Below, piece after piece: positions 27,525 through 36,170 of a stretch of 51,718 nucleotides of DNA (position 1 is the stretch's first letter; each line of letters opens with the position of its first letter). A program made the position numbers and the translations under genes. The notes below the pieces were generated by a model. The model did not search any database and was not told where the DNA came from. It worked only from the letters and a program-made list of their open reading frames with translations. Source of the stretch: Lewinella sp. W8 (lineage in GTDB: Bacteria > Bacteroidota > Bacteroidia > Chitinophagales > Saprospiraceae); contig NZ_SNAQ03000029.1 in assembly GCF_004375085.3 (NCBI RefSeq), positions 1 to 51,718 of the forward strand, read 5' to 3'.

Positions 27525-28424
27525 ATGGAGACCATTGAATACCTGAAAAACTGGATGGTGGAGCATCCCACGGCGGTAAACATCCTTCGCTACCTGGTTT
27601 GGGTGGTGGTGATTATTCTGGTGATCTCCTTTCTGCGCAACTTCGTGAAGCGGAAGTTACCGGACATTGCCATTCGCTACAAATCACAGAAGGCCATCGA
27701 GATTCTGGGCTACCTGATCATCATCCTGGTTACGATCACCTACTTTACGGGAAGCATCAAGGACGTTACGATCATCATTGGCCTGTTGACGGCCGGAATC
27801 ACCATCACCCTGCAGGAGTTAATCCTGAGCGTGGCGGGTTCCTTTTACATTTTTGTCGTGAAGGTGTACAAACCGGGCGACCGGATAGAGATGAATGGCA
27901 TCAAGGGCGACGTCATCGACATCGATAGCATTTACACCACGATGATGGAAATCGGGGAATGGGTATCCAGTGATAACTACAGTGGCCGGATCGTTAAGCT
28001 CAGCAATGCTTTTGTATTCAAGGGGGCGATCTATAACTATTCGCAGGACTTCCCCTTCGTTTGGGATGAGATCAATCTGCCCATCCGGTACGGAGGGGAC
28101 CTGGAGCGCGCCAAATCAATCGTCCGGAATACCGCGGACGAACTCCTGTCGGATTACGTGAAGCAGTCCATTACCCAGTGGCAGACGGTGGTCAAGAAAT
28201 ACTACATCGAGGACGCCATTGTGGAGCCCACGCTGGCGCTGAAACTCACGGACAACTGGATAGAAATGAACCTGCGGTATATCGTAGACTACAAGAAGCG
28301 GCGAACCACCAAACACCTGCTTTCGGAAGCCATTGAGCAGAAAATAAGGGCGACCGAAGGTGCGGTGGAGCTCGCCTCCACCACCTTCGAGGTGGTGCGT
28401 ATCCCCGGCGTTAAGCTGGAATAG
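27525..28424 (+). CDS. MscS-family mechanosensitive channel
   Basis: A 299-residue inner-membrane protein with three predicted membrane segments: about 22-40, 57-77 and the pore-lining helix in the 80-112 region (IIIGLLTAGITITLQELILSVAGSFYIF). The following VYKPGDRIEMNGIKGDVIDIDSIYTTMMEIG is the MscS beta domain, and the C-terminal alpha/beta portion continues to the end. The channel would open under membrane tension and release solutes on osmotic downshock. Length and three-helix architecture match small MscS proteins. It is a single-gene unit followed by the 1.1-kb gene-free region. The start MRTIEYLKN-like sequence (METIEYLKNWM) is natural and has no competing upstream ATG. Confidence 0.88.
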   Translation: METIEYLKNWMVEHPTAVNILRYLVWVVVIILVISFLRNFVKRKLPDIAIRYKSQKAIEILGYLIIILVTITYFTGSIKDVTIIIGLLTAGITITLQELILSVAGSFYIFVVKVYKPGDRIEMNGIKGDVIDIDSIYTTMMEIGEWVSSDNYSGRIVKLSNAFVFKGAIYNYSQDFPFVWDEINLPIRYGGDLERAKSIVRNTADELLSDYVKQSITQWQTVVKKYYIEDAIVEPTLALKLTDNWIEMNLRYIVDYKKRRTTKHLLSEAIEQKIRATEGAVELASTTFEVVRIPGVKLE

Positions 28425-28512
28425 GAAAGGAGACAACCGACACGAAAAATGAGCTTCCAGAGACAGGTTGACCTATGGTTTAATTATTTGACAATCAAGA
28501 GTTTTAGTTTTG

Positions 28513-28529
28513 CAGTAGCGGTAGGGGAT
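28513..28529. repeat. Left half of the dispersed palindrome
   Basis: CAGTAGCGGTAGGGGAT-like sequence, matching about 14 of 17 bases of the left arm of the palindrome at 698-714. The complementary right arm (TGCCGCTACC) appears about 975 bp downstream at 29489, where copy B begins. Confidence 0.45.
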
Positions 28530-28738
28530 TTGTAGGATGGCATTAGCGTTATACCTCTTCTGATAGCACACAGAATGTCATTTCAGCTGAGTTCAGTCTC
28601 TTTAGTTCTTCCCTGCCAAAAGGAAGGTTGTAACATTGTATAAATTGGGTCAGATGAGTGGAGTAGCTAAATGGGGAGGGGTACGTAAGAATCCTCCAGG
28701 TTTACGCTTAAGCGCTAAGGAGAATTCTGCCTCATAAG

Positions 28739-29312
28739 CTTTCTACCTTTTGTAGGCCAAAAGGTAGCCAAAAGCCCTCGGCTGCATCATCGGCTTAACG
28801 GGAATGAAGACCTTTGCTGACCTACAAAGTCGAAACTCGCAACCGACTTGAAGGACAAAAGACCGCTGATTAGTTGCACATCACTGGAGGCTTTGCAAAG
28901 CCTTGGGATGCTCATACAACAACTTTGCTTAACGGTCGCAAAGGCCTCCATTCCCTACCGATGACGAAGGCCGAAAAAGGGGTAGCAGGGAAAAACCGGA
29001 ACAAATCCCTAAGGAAAACTTGGTAGTAGCAAATACTTTGATCAAAGACAGCAACGAGAATAAATCTTATATCCGGCCTTAATTGCTGGTAGGGGGAGCG
29101 GTGCTTTTGGGCCGTGAAGCGGAATTGGTGTTTGAGCCAATGCTCGATGATTGCTTGAAAAACAAGGAGTCGGCAATCGATAGGTGTTCTTTGAAAAAAT
29201 TAGTGTGCGGCGAGTTTCAATTTCGTAGGCGCCAAAAGTGCCGTGAGCCCGTTAAGCCGGCAATTTAGACGGAAGGCTTTTGCGGTACTTTTGGCCGACA
29301 AAAGTACCAAAC
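28739..29312. mobile_element. MITE-like element with long imperfect inverted repeats
   Basis: The left end (about 28739-28860) and the reverse complement of the right end (about 29190-29312) align over more than 100 bp. Landmarks are a hairpin with CTACCTTTTG/CAAAAGGTAG arms (28743-28767) opposite one with GGTACTTTTG/CAAAAGTACC arms (29284-29308), both with 5-nt loops; an exact shared 12-mer CGGCTTAACGGG; and an exact shared GAAACTCGC. No transposase frame lies between. It could be a non-autonomous transposon or two inverted copies of a dispersed repeat. Target-site duplications were not identified. Confidence 0.55.
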
Positions 29313-29488
29313 TTGCATAGTAGAAAAAATGTCCGTCTTTGTTCGGAATCAGTAATGATTAGGCTTCCATATCACACCTCCATCTAATACCAGAAAAGCA
29401 ATTTATTGAGGAAAAACATCAAGGAGAAGAGGTTTATAACTCTATGCTACAACCAGGGTTATAACTTTGCACTAACCCACAAATTTCC

Positions 29489-29568
29489 TGCCGCTACCGT
29501 TTGCTCTACTGATCAACCGCGATTCTACGGAATCGCTGATGAAACCTCACGAAAAAAACTACCATTAG
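29489..29568. repeat. Dispersed palindromic repeat, copy B
   Basis: Matches copy A (718-798) at about 78% identity. The internal hairpin is kept although its sequence differs: arms GCGATTC and GAATCGC around TACG. Its CATTAG end lies two bases from the stop codon of the minus-strand cysteine desulfurase gene, the same placement as copy A after ecotin. Confidence 0.75.
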
Positions 29569-29570
29569 AG

Positions 29571-30692
29571 TTAAAGCATGCCCTCCAACTTATCGATCAC
29601 GGTATCAATTTCTTCCAGGGTGTTGTGGTGGCTGAAGGAGAACCGGATGGTGTGGCGTTTGCTGTCGGGGTGCAAATGACCGACCACGTGGCTCCCCACG
29701 TCAATTCCGCTGGAGCAGGCCGATCCTCCACTCGCCGAAATGCCGTGCAGGTCGAGGTTCATCAGCAGGAGGTCGCCTTTGGGCGATTCGGGGAAGCTTA
29801 CGCTGAGCACCTTGTAGTGTCCGCGGGCGGGGTCCCCGTTAAAGGTTACTTCCGGGTACTTTTCCCGTAAGCGGGACTGGAAGTGGTCCTTCAATTGCTG
29901 GATGTGCCGGGCGCGGGCTTCCCGTTCGGCCACGGCTTTTTCCAGCGCCTTGGCCAGGCCCACGATACCGTAGATGTTTTCCGTGCCGCCGCGCATATTG
30001 CGCTCCTGGGCACCGCCATCCAGGTAGGGCTTGATGATGTTGTCGTTGTTTACGTAGATAAAGCCAACTCCCTTGGGACCGTAAAATTTGTGGGCGGATC
30101 CGGAGAGGAAATTTACCCGCGTCTGGTCGAGGTCAATGGGGTAGTATCCCATGGTTTGCACGGTATCGCAGTGAAACATGGCACCTGCGTCCGCGCACAA
30201 AGTGGCGACCTCCTCCATGGGCAGCAAATTCCCGATTTCGTTATTGGCGTGCATCAGGCTGACCAGGGTCTTTTTGGACTTATCGGCCAGTAGTTCCCGG
30301 AGGTGGTTGAGGTCAACGTGTCCCCGCTCGTCGATGTTGGCCATGACCACTTCCGCGGCGCCGGTGGCTTCGATGCTTTCCAGGCTGTGCAGTACGCAGT
30401 GATGCTCGAGGGGAGAGGAAATGATGCGCTTGACGCCAAGGTCCCGGACGCTGTTTTTCAGCGCCATATTATTGGCTTCGGTGCCCCCGGAGGTAAAGAA
30501 AATCTCTCCGATACTGCAATTCAGGGCGTTGGCCACCGTCTTGCGGGCGGTTTCGATGAGCGCCCGGGCCTGCCGGCCTTCGGCGTGAATGCTGCTGGGG
30601 TTACCGTAGTGGGCGCGCATGACTTCCGTCATGCTGTCGAGTACTTCCGGGTCGAGGGGGGTGGTGGCAGAATTGTCGAGAAAAATACGCAT
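29571..30692 (-). CDS. Cysteine desulfurase (NifS/IscS family)
   Basis: A 373-residue PLP enzyme that takes sulfur from cysteine for Fe-S clusters and thio-cofactors. It starts MRIFLDNSATTPLDPEVLDSM, the canonical N-terminus, so I prefer ATG 30692 to one eight codons upstream. Other landmarks are FTSGGTEANNMALK, SSPLEHHCVLHSLE, LVSLMHANNEIGNL, the PLP lysine in SAHKFYGPKGVGF, GGAQERNMRGGTENI, and the active cysteine in SGGSACSSGIDVGSHV. It is the last of a minus-strand run after exonuclease III (31 bp between them). No IscU or SufE gene adjoins. Family subgroup (NifS-like versus housekeeping IscS) is not certain. Confidence 0.92.
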   Translation of the reverse strand: MRIFLDNSATTPLDPEVLDSMTEVMRAHYGNPSSIHAEGRQARALIETARKTVANALNCSIGEIFFTSGGTEANNMALKNSVRDLGVKRIISSPLEHHCVLHSLESIEATGAAEVVMANIDERGHVDLNHLRELLADKSKKTLVSLMHANNEIGNLLPMEEVATLCADAGAMFHCDTVQTMGYYPIDLDQTRVNFLSGSAHKFYGPKGVGFIYVNNDNIIKPYLDGGAQERNMRGGTENIYGIVGLAKALEKAVAEREARARHIQQLKDHFQSRLREKYPEVTFNGDPARGHYKVLSVSFPESPKGDLLLMNLDLHGISASGGSACSSGIDVGSHVVGHLHPDSKRHTIRFSFSHHNTLEEIDTVIDKLEGML

Positions 30693-30723
30693 GTTGGTGG
30701 CTTGGTTAGGGAGCAAATGCGGG

Positions 30724-31497
30724 TCAGGTGGTTAGATCGAGGGCAATCGGGCAGTGGTCAGAATGCATGGCGTCCGGCAGGTGTTGGACGCTCGTTACGC
30801 GGTCCATCCACTCGTAATTGAGGCTGTGGTAATCGATGCGCCACCCCTTGTTGTTGGCCCGGGCATTGGCCCGGAAACTCCACCAGCTGTAGGCCACCTC
30901 CTCCGGGTGTTTTAGCCGGAAAACGTCTCCGAGGCCACTTTCGGCGAACCATTTGGTCATCCAGGCCCGTTCGTCGGGGAGGAAGCCACTGCTCTTTTCG
31001 TTGCGTTTGGGGTCGTGGAGATCAATCTCCTGGTGCGCGATGTTGTAGTCCCCGACTACGAGTACGTTGGGCCTTTCCTGGCGCAGGTCCTTGATGTACT
31101 GCAGGAAATCGTCCAGAAATCGATATTTGAAATTCTGACGTTCTTCGCCCTGGCCGCCGTTCGGGAAATAGCAGTTGAAGATGGTCAGGTCACCGAAGTC
31201 GGTGCGCACCACTCTTCCTTCCCGATCGTAGGCTTCCATGCCAATGCCTTCCTGCACATAATCGGGGGCGATGCGGCTCAGCGTAAGCACTCCGGAATAG
31301 CCCTTTTTGCTGGTGGCGCTGTGCCATTGTTGGTGGACATATCCCAGGGCTTCCAGTTCCGTCATGTCTACCTGCTCCGCAGACGCTTTGGTTTCCTGGA
31401 GGCAAAGTACGTCGATGTCAGATTCGGCAACCCATTCCGCCAAACCTTTACGGAGAGCAGCCCGGATACCGTTTACATTGTAGGTAACAATTCGCAT
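30724..31497 (-). CDS. xth: Exodeoxyribonuclease III
   Basis: A 257-residue AP endonuclease/3'-5' exonuclease for base-excision repair. It opens with MRIVTYNVNGIRAALRKGL and has CLQETKASAEQ (metal-binding Glu), YSGVLTLSR, VLVVGDYNIAHQEIDLHDPK (catalytic Asp and Asn), GFLPDERAWM, YSWWSFR, WRIDYHSLN (typically RIDY) and the terminal SDHCPIALDL with the catalytic His. Length is typical of the family. A TATCTTCG box five bases before the ATG suggests a nearly leaderless transcript that also covers the cysteine desulfurase gene. Confidence 0.93.
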   Translation of the reverse strand: MRIVTYNVNGIRAALRKGLAEWVAESDIDVLCLQETKASAEQVDMTELEALGYVHQQWHSATSKKGYSGVLTLSRIAPDYVQEGIGMEAYDREGRVVRTDFGDLTIFNCYFPNGGQGEERQNFKYRFLDDFLQYIKDLRQERPNVLVVGDYNIAHQEIDLHDPKRNEKSSGFLPDERAWMTKWFAESGLGDVFRLKHPEEVAYSWWSFRANARANNKGWRIDYHSLNYEWMDRVTSVQHLPDAMHSDHCPIALDLTT

Positions 31498-31502
31498 GGC
31501 CG

Positions 31503-31510
31503 CGAAGATA
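31503..31510 (-). promoter_or_regulatory. Candidate -7 box for xth
   Basis: Minus-strand TATCTTCG, one base from TAnnTTTG, with only CGGCC between it and the ATG. The same 13-mer TATCTTCGCGGCC recurs upstream of the gene at 32543. Confidence 0.35.
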
Positions 31511-31574
31511 GAAATTCGACTGTGATCTGCTGGCTTTTTCCCTCCTTAGTTAAGTTGGAGAACCGGCGCTGGAG

Positions 31575-32099
31575 TTACTGGCCAAAAATTTCTCTGAGGT
31601 GGCTCGCCTGGTCGGGTTTCATCCGGCCGGCCAGAACGAGGCGTAGTTCCCGCCGGCGCATGGCGCCGGCGTACCGCTGTTCTTCAATCTCCGTAAGCGG
31701 AATGATTTCGGGAATGGCTACGGGACTGCCGTTGTCCTTGTCCAGGGCCACGAAGGTGAAGTAGGCGTGGTGGGTCCGTCGTGGATTCGCTCCCTGCATG
31801 GTGGCGGCGGTTGCCTCCACGTAAATCTCCAGACTGGTGTTGAAGGCCCGGGTTACGGTAGCTTCCAGCGTCACTACCTCACCGTTGCGGATGGGGGAGC
31901 CAAAGGCGACGTTGTCCACCGAAGCCGTTACCACCGGACGATTGGTGTGCTTTCCGGCGCAAATGGCGCAGGCGATATCCATCCAGCGCAGCAGGTTTCC
32001 CCCCATCAGGTTGTTCTGGGGGTTGGTATCGTTGGGCATGACCAGTTCGGACATGATCGTCCGACTATCGGACACGCGTTTGGCGGGAGGACGAGACAA
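31575..32099 (-). CDS. Hotdog-fold acyl-CoA thioesterase
   Basis: A 174-residue cytoplasmic thioesterase of the YciA/BFIT-like group. The first part, MSELVMPNDTNPQNNLMGGNLLRWMD, carries the conserved N-x-GG-LM-MD type motif with the catalytic Asp and Asn region. ASVDNVAFGSPIRNGEVVTLEA and LEIYVEATA form the hotdog strands, and HHAYFTFVALD the third. It hydrolyses acyl-CoA to free acid and CoA, controlling acyl-CoA pools. The C-terminal 40 residues are charged and helical. It lies 39 bp after a conserved hypothetical gene and 77 bp before xth, on the same strand. Chain-length preference cannot be predicted. Confidence 0.88.
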   Translation of the reverse strand: MSRPPAKRVSDSRTIMSELVMPNDTNPQNNLMGGNLLRWMDIACAICAGKHTNRPVVTASVDNVAFGSPIRNGEVVTLEATVTRAFNTSLEIYVEATAATMQGANPRRTHHAYFTFVALDKDNGSPVAIPEIIPLTEIEEQRYAGAMRRRELRLVLAGRMKPDQASHLREIFGQ

Positions 32100-32138
32100 A
32101 GGGGGCTTGGTTTTGGTTGGGGCAATAAAGTCCGGAGC

Positions 32139-32543
32139 TTATTCTACAATGACGCCGGGCTGGTTAAGAACGGGAACGGTTTGCAGTTCCGCTTCGTTGA
32201 TGGAACCCGCCGGGAAAATGAACTTTTTATCCAGCATGCCTCCCTTGGCGTTGAAGCTGACCCAGTATTCGTTCTGAATGCCGAACAGTTCGGGGGCAAT
32301 GGGTTCGATTTTCAGAAACCCCTTGGAAGGAATGAGCTGATGGAAATGGCGGAGTACCGTAGTGGTTTTATCCCTTCCGTTGAGGATACCGTAGCCCTGG
32401 CTGGTGATCAGGACGTTCTCCATCGGTTCATCCATTTCATTGATGACGTAGATATCCCATAGATCGTCCTTAGTACCGTTCGGACGGGGAACGACGGCTA
32501 CCATTACGTGGGTGACTTGGGGGACTGCGATATCTTCTTTCAT
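32139..32543 (-). CDS. Conserved Bacteroidota protein of unknown function
   Basis: A 134-residue protein from MKEDIAVPQVTH; the frame extends upstream to 32600, but that part overlaps the promoter-like box. It has no signal peptide. Notable stretches are DLWDIYVINEMDEPMENVLI, SQGYG, TTVLRHFHQLIPSK and KIEPIAPELFGIQNEYWVSF. As I recall, such short proteins occur across Bacteroidota and are sometimes mislabelled as a phenylalanyl-tRNA synthetase alpha subunit; nothing here supports that activity. It looks like a small beta-rich domain. It precedes the thioesterase gene on the same strand by 39 bp and may be co-transcribed with it. Function unknown. Confidence 0.7.
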   Translation of the reverse strand: MKEDIAVPQVTHVMVAVVPRPNGTKDDLWDIYVINEMDEPMENVLITSQGYGILNGRDKTTTVLRHFHQLIPSKGFLKIEPIAPELFGIQNEYWVSFNAKGGMLDKKFIFPAGSINEAELQTVPVLNQPGVIVE

Positions 32544-32577
32544 GGGTGAGCGATTAGCGTACCTACTTTTAAGGCCG

Positions 32578-32585
32578 CGAAGATA
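32578..32585 (-). promoter_or_regulatory. Candidate -7 box for the hypothetical gene
   Basis: Minus-strand TATCTTCG, 34 bp upstream of ATG 32543, in the same TATCTTCGCGGCC context as the xth start. Confidence 0.3.
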
Positions 32586-32678
32586 CGATAATTCCAGCAC
32601 CCGTAAAACGAGCTAACGTTAATCTAATTATAAGAAGGTCTGTAAGTTAGCCTTTGCCGGATGAAGGACATCCGCAGG

Positions 32679-33968
32679 TTACCGGCCGAGGAAGCGCCGC
32701 AGCAGGGTTTCGTCGTCGGTGATGATGTTGGCCTGGCCGTGCATGAGCGGAGAGGGTTCCAGTCGGCGGCCAATGGTGGTCTTCAATCCTTTCGGGAAGG
32801 CGACCTCTACCGTGATTTTCCGATCCGTGGGGATGGTCCCCTTATTCATGACAACTCCCTGAACGGAGCCAAATTCCAGGTAGGGGTAATTGTCAAACTG
32901 AACCATCACCCGTTGCCCGACTTCCACTTTCCCGGAGCCCTTCAGCGCCAGGTCAATGCGTCCGATGATGTCACTATTGGTGGCCGGAATGACGGTGGCC
33001 ACTTCGCTAGCCTGGAGCAGGAACCGGTCTTTCTGAATCAGGCGGTCAAACAGTACCTGGCCCCGGACCGGGCTGACCACGGTATAGTCGCGCATCCACT
33101 CCCCCAGGGAGGCCCGCAGGGCCGAAAAGCTGTTCCGCAGGTCGTCGGCGGCCTTGGCCACCGTACTGGGTAGTCCGCCCCGGTAACTCTCAATCTGGTT
33201 GCGCATCAACTCGATGTCAAAACTCGCCGCCCGCACGTTACTCCGGCTGCGCTGGAGATCCGCCTCCGTAATCTCAACGGACCGGCGAGCGGTGTTCAGT
33301 TGCTCCTGGTTGTCAATGCCGTCCCGCAGCAGTTGTTCTTCCCGGGTCAGTCGCTCCCGTTCCCCCTGAAGCTGCCTTTCCAGGCGCTCCTGGAGTTGTC
33401 GTTGCTCCCGGATGTAGCGTTCCCGTTCCGCAATGCGACGACGCAGCTCCGGGGTGGTCAGGCCGTCCAGCCGGCGGGCTACCAGGTTGTTATACACTTC
33501 CTGCTTCTCCTGAAAATCGTATACGGCTTCCTGGATTTCCCCAAGATTCCAGTTGGCGGGGATTTCCAGTTCCGCCAGGGCCTGATCGGTCTGGTCCCGC
33601 ATGTTGTACAGGCGGGTGTCCAGCGAGGAGAGGTGCTCGTAAGTTCCCCGGGTTTTGGCTACCATCAGGGTTTGGGCGGCCTCCACGGTGTCTCCGCTGT
33701 TGACCAGGATGCGGTCAATGGAGAAATCCTGTTTAACCTGCAAGCGCCTCGGTGGGTCAATGGTGGTAAGGGTAAGCTCTCCTTCCACGACGTCGGGGTA
33801 GGAGTAGAAGGAGGCCAGCGTCGCCAACGATACGACAAAGACCAGCAGCACCAGCGTACCGTATTTGGCCAGCCATACGGGAGGCGTGCCGATTACCTCC
33901 TCAACGTCCTGACTACGCCGGAGTTGCGGCGACTGGGCGGGAGTGGATGATGAAGCGTAGTCGGCCAT
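32679..33968 (-). CDS. HlyD-family membrane fusion protein
   Basis: A 429-residue periplasmic adaptor for a type 1-like exporter. One N-terminal membrane segment (about 35-54, YGTLVLLVFVVSLATLASFY) follows a short cytoplasmic tail. The biotinyl-lipoyl half-motif around VKQDFSIDRILVNSGDTVEAAQ and a long Arg/Glu/Gln-rich coiled-coil hairpin (about 110-285) come next. Then the second lipoyl half YTVVSPVRGQVLFD and the beta-barrel domain with VGQRVMVQFDNYPYLEFG close the protein. It would link the inner-membrane ABC exporter encoded just upstream to an outer-membrane channel; no TolC gene is in the window. Its ATG overlaps the ABC gene's stop codon by one base (TGATG), so translation is probably coupled. 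Confidence 0.9.
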   Translation of the reverse strand: MADYASSSTPAQSPQLRRSQDVEEVIGTPPVWLAKYGTLVLLVFVVSLATLASFYSYPDVVEGELTLTTIDPPRRLQVKQDFSIDRILVNSGDTVEAAQTLMVAKTRGTYEHLSSLDTRLYNMRDQTDQALAELEIPANWNLGEIQEAVYDFQEKQEVYNNLVARRLDGLTTPELRRRIAERERYIREQRQLQERLERQLQGERERLTREEQLLRDGIDNQEQLNTARRSVEITEADLQRSRSNVRAASFDIELMRNQIESYRGGLPSTVAKAADDLRNSFSALRASLGEWMRDYTVVSPVRGQVLFDRLIQKDRFLLQASEVATVIPATNSDIIGRIDLALKGSGKVEVGQRVMVQFDNYPYLEFGSVQGVVMNKGTIPTDRKITVEVAFPKGLKTTIGRRLEPSPLMHGQANIITDDETLLRRFLGR

Positions 33969-36163
33969 CAGTTACCCAACAGCGTTTGATTCCGGACGAG
34001 GCGGAAATAATTGGATCGCCGCTCCATCAATTCCCGGTGGCTGCCCTGCTCGACGATTACTCCCTCGTTGAGGACGATGATGTGATCCGCGCGCTCAAAG
34101 GTGGAATGGCGGTGGGCCACCAGGATTACCGTTGCTCCGGCGATGTAGTCAAACAACTCGTCCATGATGGTCACCTCGGTAAAGGCGTTCAGGCCGGTGG
34201 TGGCCTCGTCAAGGAAGAGGTATTTGGGCTGGTGATAGATGGCCCGGGCAATCAGCAGCCGTTGCTTCTGCCCCTGGCTGAGCCCCATGCCGGATTCCCC
34301 GATTACGGTGCCGTAGCCTTCCGGAAGGCGATCAACGAAGCGTTCAATCTGGGCAATTTTGGCGGCCTTCACCATCCGGGACTGATCCACGATATTGGCC
34401 CCCAGTGCGATGTTGTTGGCGATGGTGTCCGTGAAGATGTAACCATCCTGCAGCACCACCCCCGACTGGCGTCGCCAGAAGGATTTGTCCAGCGTGTTCA
34501 GGTTAGTACCTCCCACCCGGATTTCACCACTGGTGGGCTGGTAGAAACCCTGTAGCAACTTCAGCAGCGTCGATTTTCCGCTGCCCGAGGTCCCGACGAT
34601 GGCCGTGATCTTACCGGCGGGAATGCGGGCGTTGAGGTCCTTCAGGACCATGGGGGCATTGGGGAGGTTATAGTGGAAGTTTACGTCCGCCAGGTCAATG
34701 CTGCCATCGCCCGGAATGATGCTGATGCGGTTGAATGGGTCCTCCTCATCAGCCTTGTTGTGGATTTCGTTCATCCGCTCCAGGCTGATCATGCTTTCGC
34801 GGTACCCGCGAATGAATTCAGTGAAATCCTCTACGGGATTGTTTAGCTGAGCAAGAATGTAGTGGATGGCCACGAGGGCACCCAGGGTCAGGTCACCGGA
34901 AAGCACCGCGCCGGCAGCCACCAGGGTGATGAGGAGGTTTTTGATCTGGTTGAGGGCGGTTCCTCCGGTCCGTTGCCATTGGTCCAGGTAGCTGAGGCGC
35001 TCCTGAGTCCGGTACAGTCCGGCTCGCTGCCGCTCCCAGGCCCAGCGCTTTTGCCGGCTGGCGTTACTTTGTTTGATCTCCTCAATACCGTCGATGATTT
35101 CCATCAGACTCTCTTTCCCCTTGGCACTTTGCTCGAAGATTTTGAAGTCCAGGTCCCGTTTCCGCATTTCCTGCAGCCCCACCCACCCAACGTGAAACAG
35201 GGTGCCGATGAGAAAGATGAAGAACAATTCTACGCTCCACACGGCCAGTACCAGCGAAAAGGCGAAGAAGTTGAAAAGACTGAAGGCCCGTACGAGGGTA
35301 GAACCGGTCAGGAAGCTCTGCAGTCGCTCGTGGTCGTTGATGCGTTGCAGGAGGTCACCGCGGCTCCGGCTGTCGAAGAAGGAGAGCGGAAGTTTGGTGA
35401 GCTTGTGAATGTAGTCACTGACCAGACTTACGTTCACCCGCCCCCCGATGTGTAGCATAATGTAACGACGCAGGGCACCGAGCAGCGTGATGCTCAGCAT
35501 CAGAATGCCCTGGGCCACGACGACCAAAACGATGAAGTCGAAGTCATCATGGACGATCCCGAAATCGACCATGTTTTTCAGCAGGAAGGGTAGGGCGATC
35601 TGCAGGACGGAGGCCAGGAGTAATCCCGAGCCAAACTGCCACAGAAGGCTGTTGTACTTACGGAAGTACTGCAGGACGTACCGCAGGCTGCTCTTATCGA
35701 GTCCCTCCTTGTCCTTGGAGTAGAATTCGGGGGTGGTTTCGAGGACCAGGACGTTCCCCATAGGGTGCCCGCCCTCTCCCTGAAGCGTGGCCCAACCCTT
35801 GAGGAGGGCCTCGGCCGAAAGTTCTTTTTTGCCGATGATGGGGTCGGGGTCGGCGATGTAATATTTCCCCTTGCGAATCCGGTAGAGCACCACGAAGTGT
35901 TCCTCGTTCCAGGGAAGAATACAGGGTAGGGGAATGTCGCGTTCCAGCTGTTCCAGGGTAACGGGCAAGGCCAGGGTCTGCAGGCCGATGCTTTCCGCAC
36001 CTTCACTGATGCCCAGTAAGCTGACCCCCTCGCGGCTGATCCGCGTCCGTTCCCGGAGAAATTCCAGGTCGTAGTACCGCCGGTGATGCCGGGCAACCAT
36101 GCGCAGGCAAGCTGCCCCGCAGTCCATTTCTTCCAGCTGTTGGTAATACGTAAAGCCTAGCAT
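33968..36163 (-). CDS. C39 peptidase-containing ABC exporter (PCAT)
   Basis: A 731-residue inner-membrane transporter that cleaves double-glycine leaders and exports the peptide. The N-terminal C39 peptidase (1-about 130) has catalytic Cys15 (EEMDCGAACL), His89 (EEHFVVLY) and Asp105 (IADPDP). Six membrane segments lie about 165-430. The nucleotide-binding domain has Walker A GTSGSGKSTLLKLLQG and Walker B YLFLDEATTGLNA. Its ABC signature reads LSQGQKQR rather than the usual LSGGQ. The partner HlyD gene follows. I looked for a short precursor with a Gly-Gly leader in the flanking gaps and found none, so the substrate is elsewhere or unusual. The start is placed seven bases after a -7 box. Confidence 0.92.
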   Translation of the reverse strand: MLGFTYYQQLEEMDCGAACLRMVARHHRRYYDLEFLRERTRISREGVSLLGISEGAESIGLQTLALPVTLEQLERDIPLPCILPWNEEHFVVLYRIRKGKYYIADPDPIIGKKELSAEALLKGWATLQGEGGHPMGNVLVLETTPEFYSKDKEGLDKSSLRYVLQYFRKYNSLLWQFGSGLLLASVLQIALPFLLKNMVDFGIVHDDFDFIVLVVVAQGILMLSITLLGALRRYIMLHIGGRVNVSLVSDYIHKLTKLPLSFFDSRSRGDLLQRINDHERLQSFLTGSTLVRAFSLFNFFAFSLVLAVWSVELFFIFLIGTLFHVGWVGLQEMRKRDLDFKIFEQSAKGKESLMEIIDGIEEIKQSNASRQKRWAWERQRAGLYRTQERLSYLDQWQRTGGTALNQIKNLLITLVAAGAVLSGDLTLGALVAIHYILAQLNNPVEDFTEFIRGYRESMISLERMNEIHNKADEEDPFNRISIIPGDGSIDLADVNFHYNLPNAPMVLKDLNARIPAGKITAIVGTSGSGKSTLLKLLQGFYQPTSGEIRVGGTNLNTLDKSFWRRQSGVVLQDGYIFTDTIANNIALGANIVDQSRMVKAAKIAQIERFVDRLPEGYGTVIGESGMGLSQGQKQRLLIARAIYHQPKYLFLDEATTGLNAFTEVTIMDELFDYIAGATVILVAHRHSTFERADHIIVLNEGVIVEQGSHRELMERRSNYFRLVRNQTLLGN

Positions 36164-36170
36164 AACCTCA

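Larger units (their letters stand above)
28425..29570. other. 1.1-kb gene-free region with nested repeats
   Basis: No credible coding sequence was found here; short frames lack any recognisable sequence. It contains a MITE-like inverted-repeat pair (28739-29312), a 16-bp palindrome AGGCTTTGCAAAGCCT (28888-28903) that is partly re-complemented at 28938-28949, copy B of the dispersed repeat (29489-29568), a matching half-palindrome at about 28513, and a promoter-like TAACTTTG at 29462-29469. Composition is visibly more AT-rich than the flanking genes. Confidence 0.7.

Noticed and set aside
29083..29268. Short plus-strand frame of 61 codons in the gene-free region
   Set aside because: Starts with TTG, overlaps the inverted-repeat element and shows no recognisable sequence.
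28425..29570. Possible structured RNA gene (tRNA, SRP RNA, RNase P RNA or tmRNA)
   Set aside because: None of the conserved cores of these RNAs was recognised; the visible hairpins belong to repeats.
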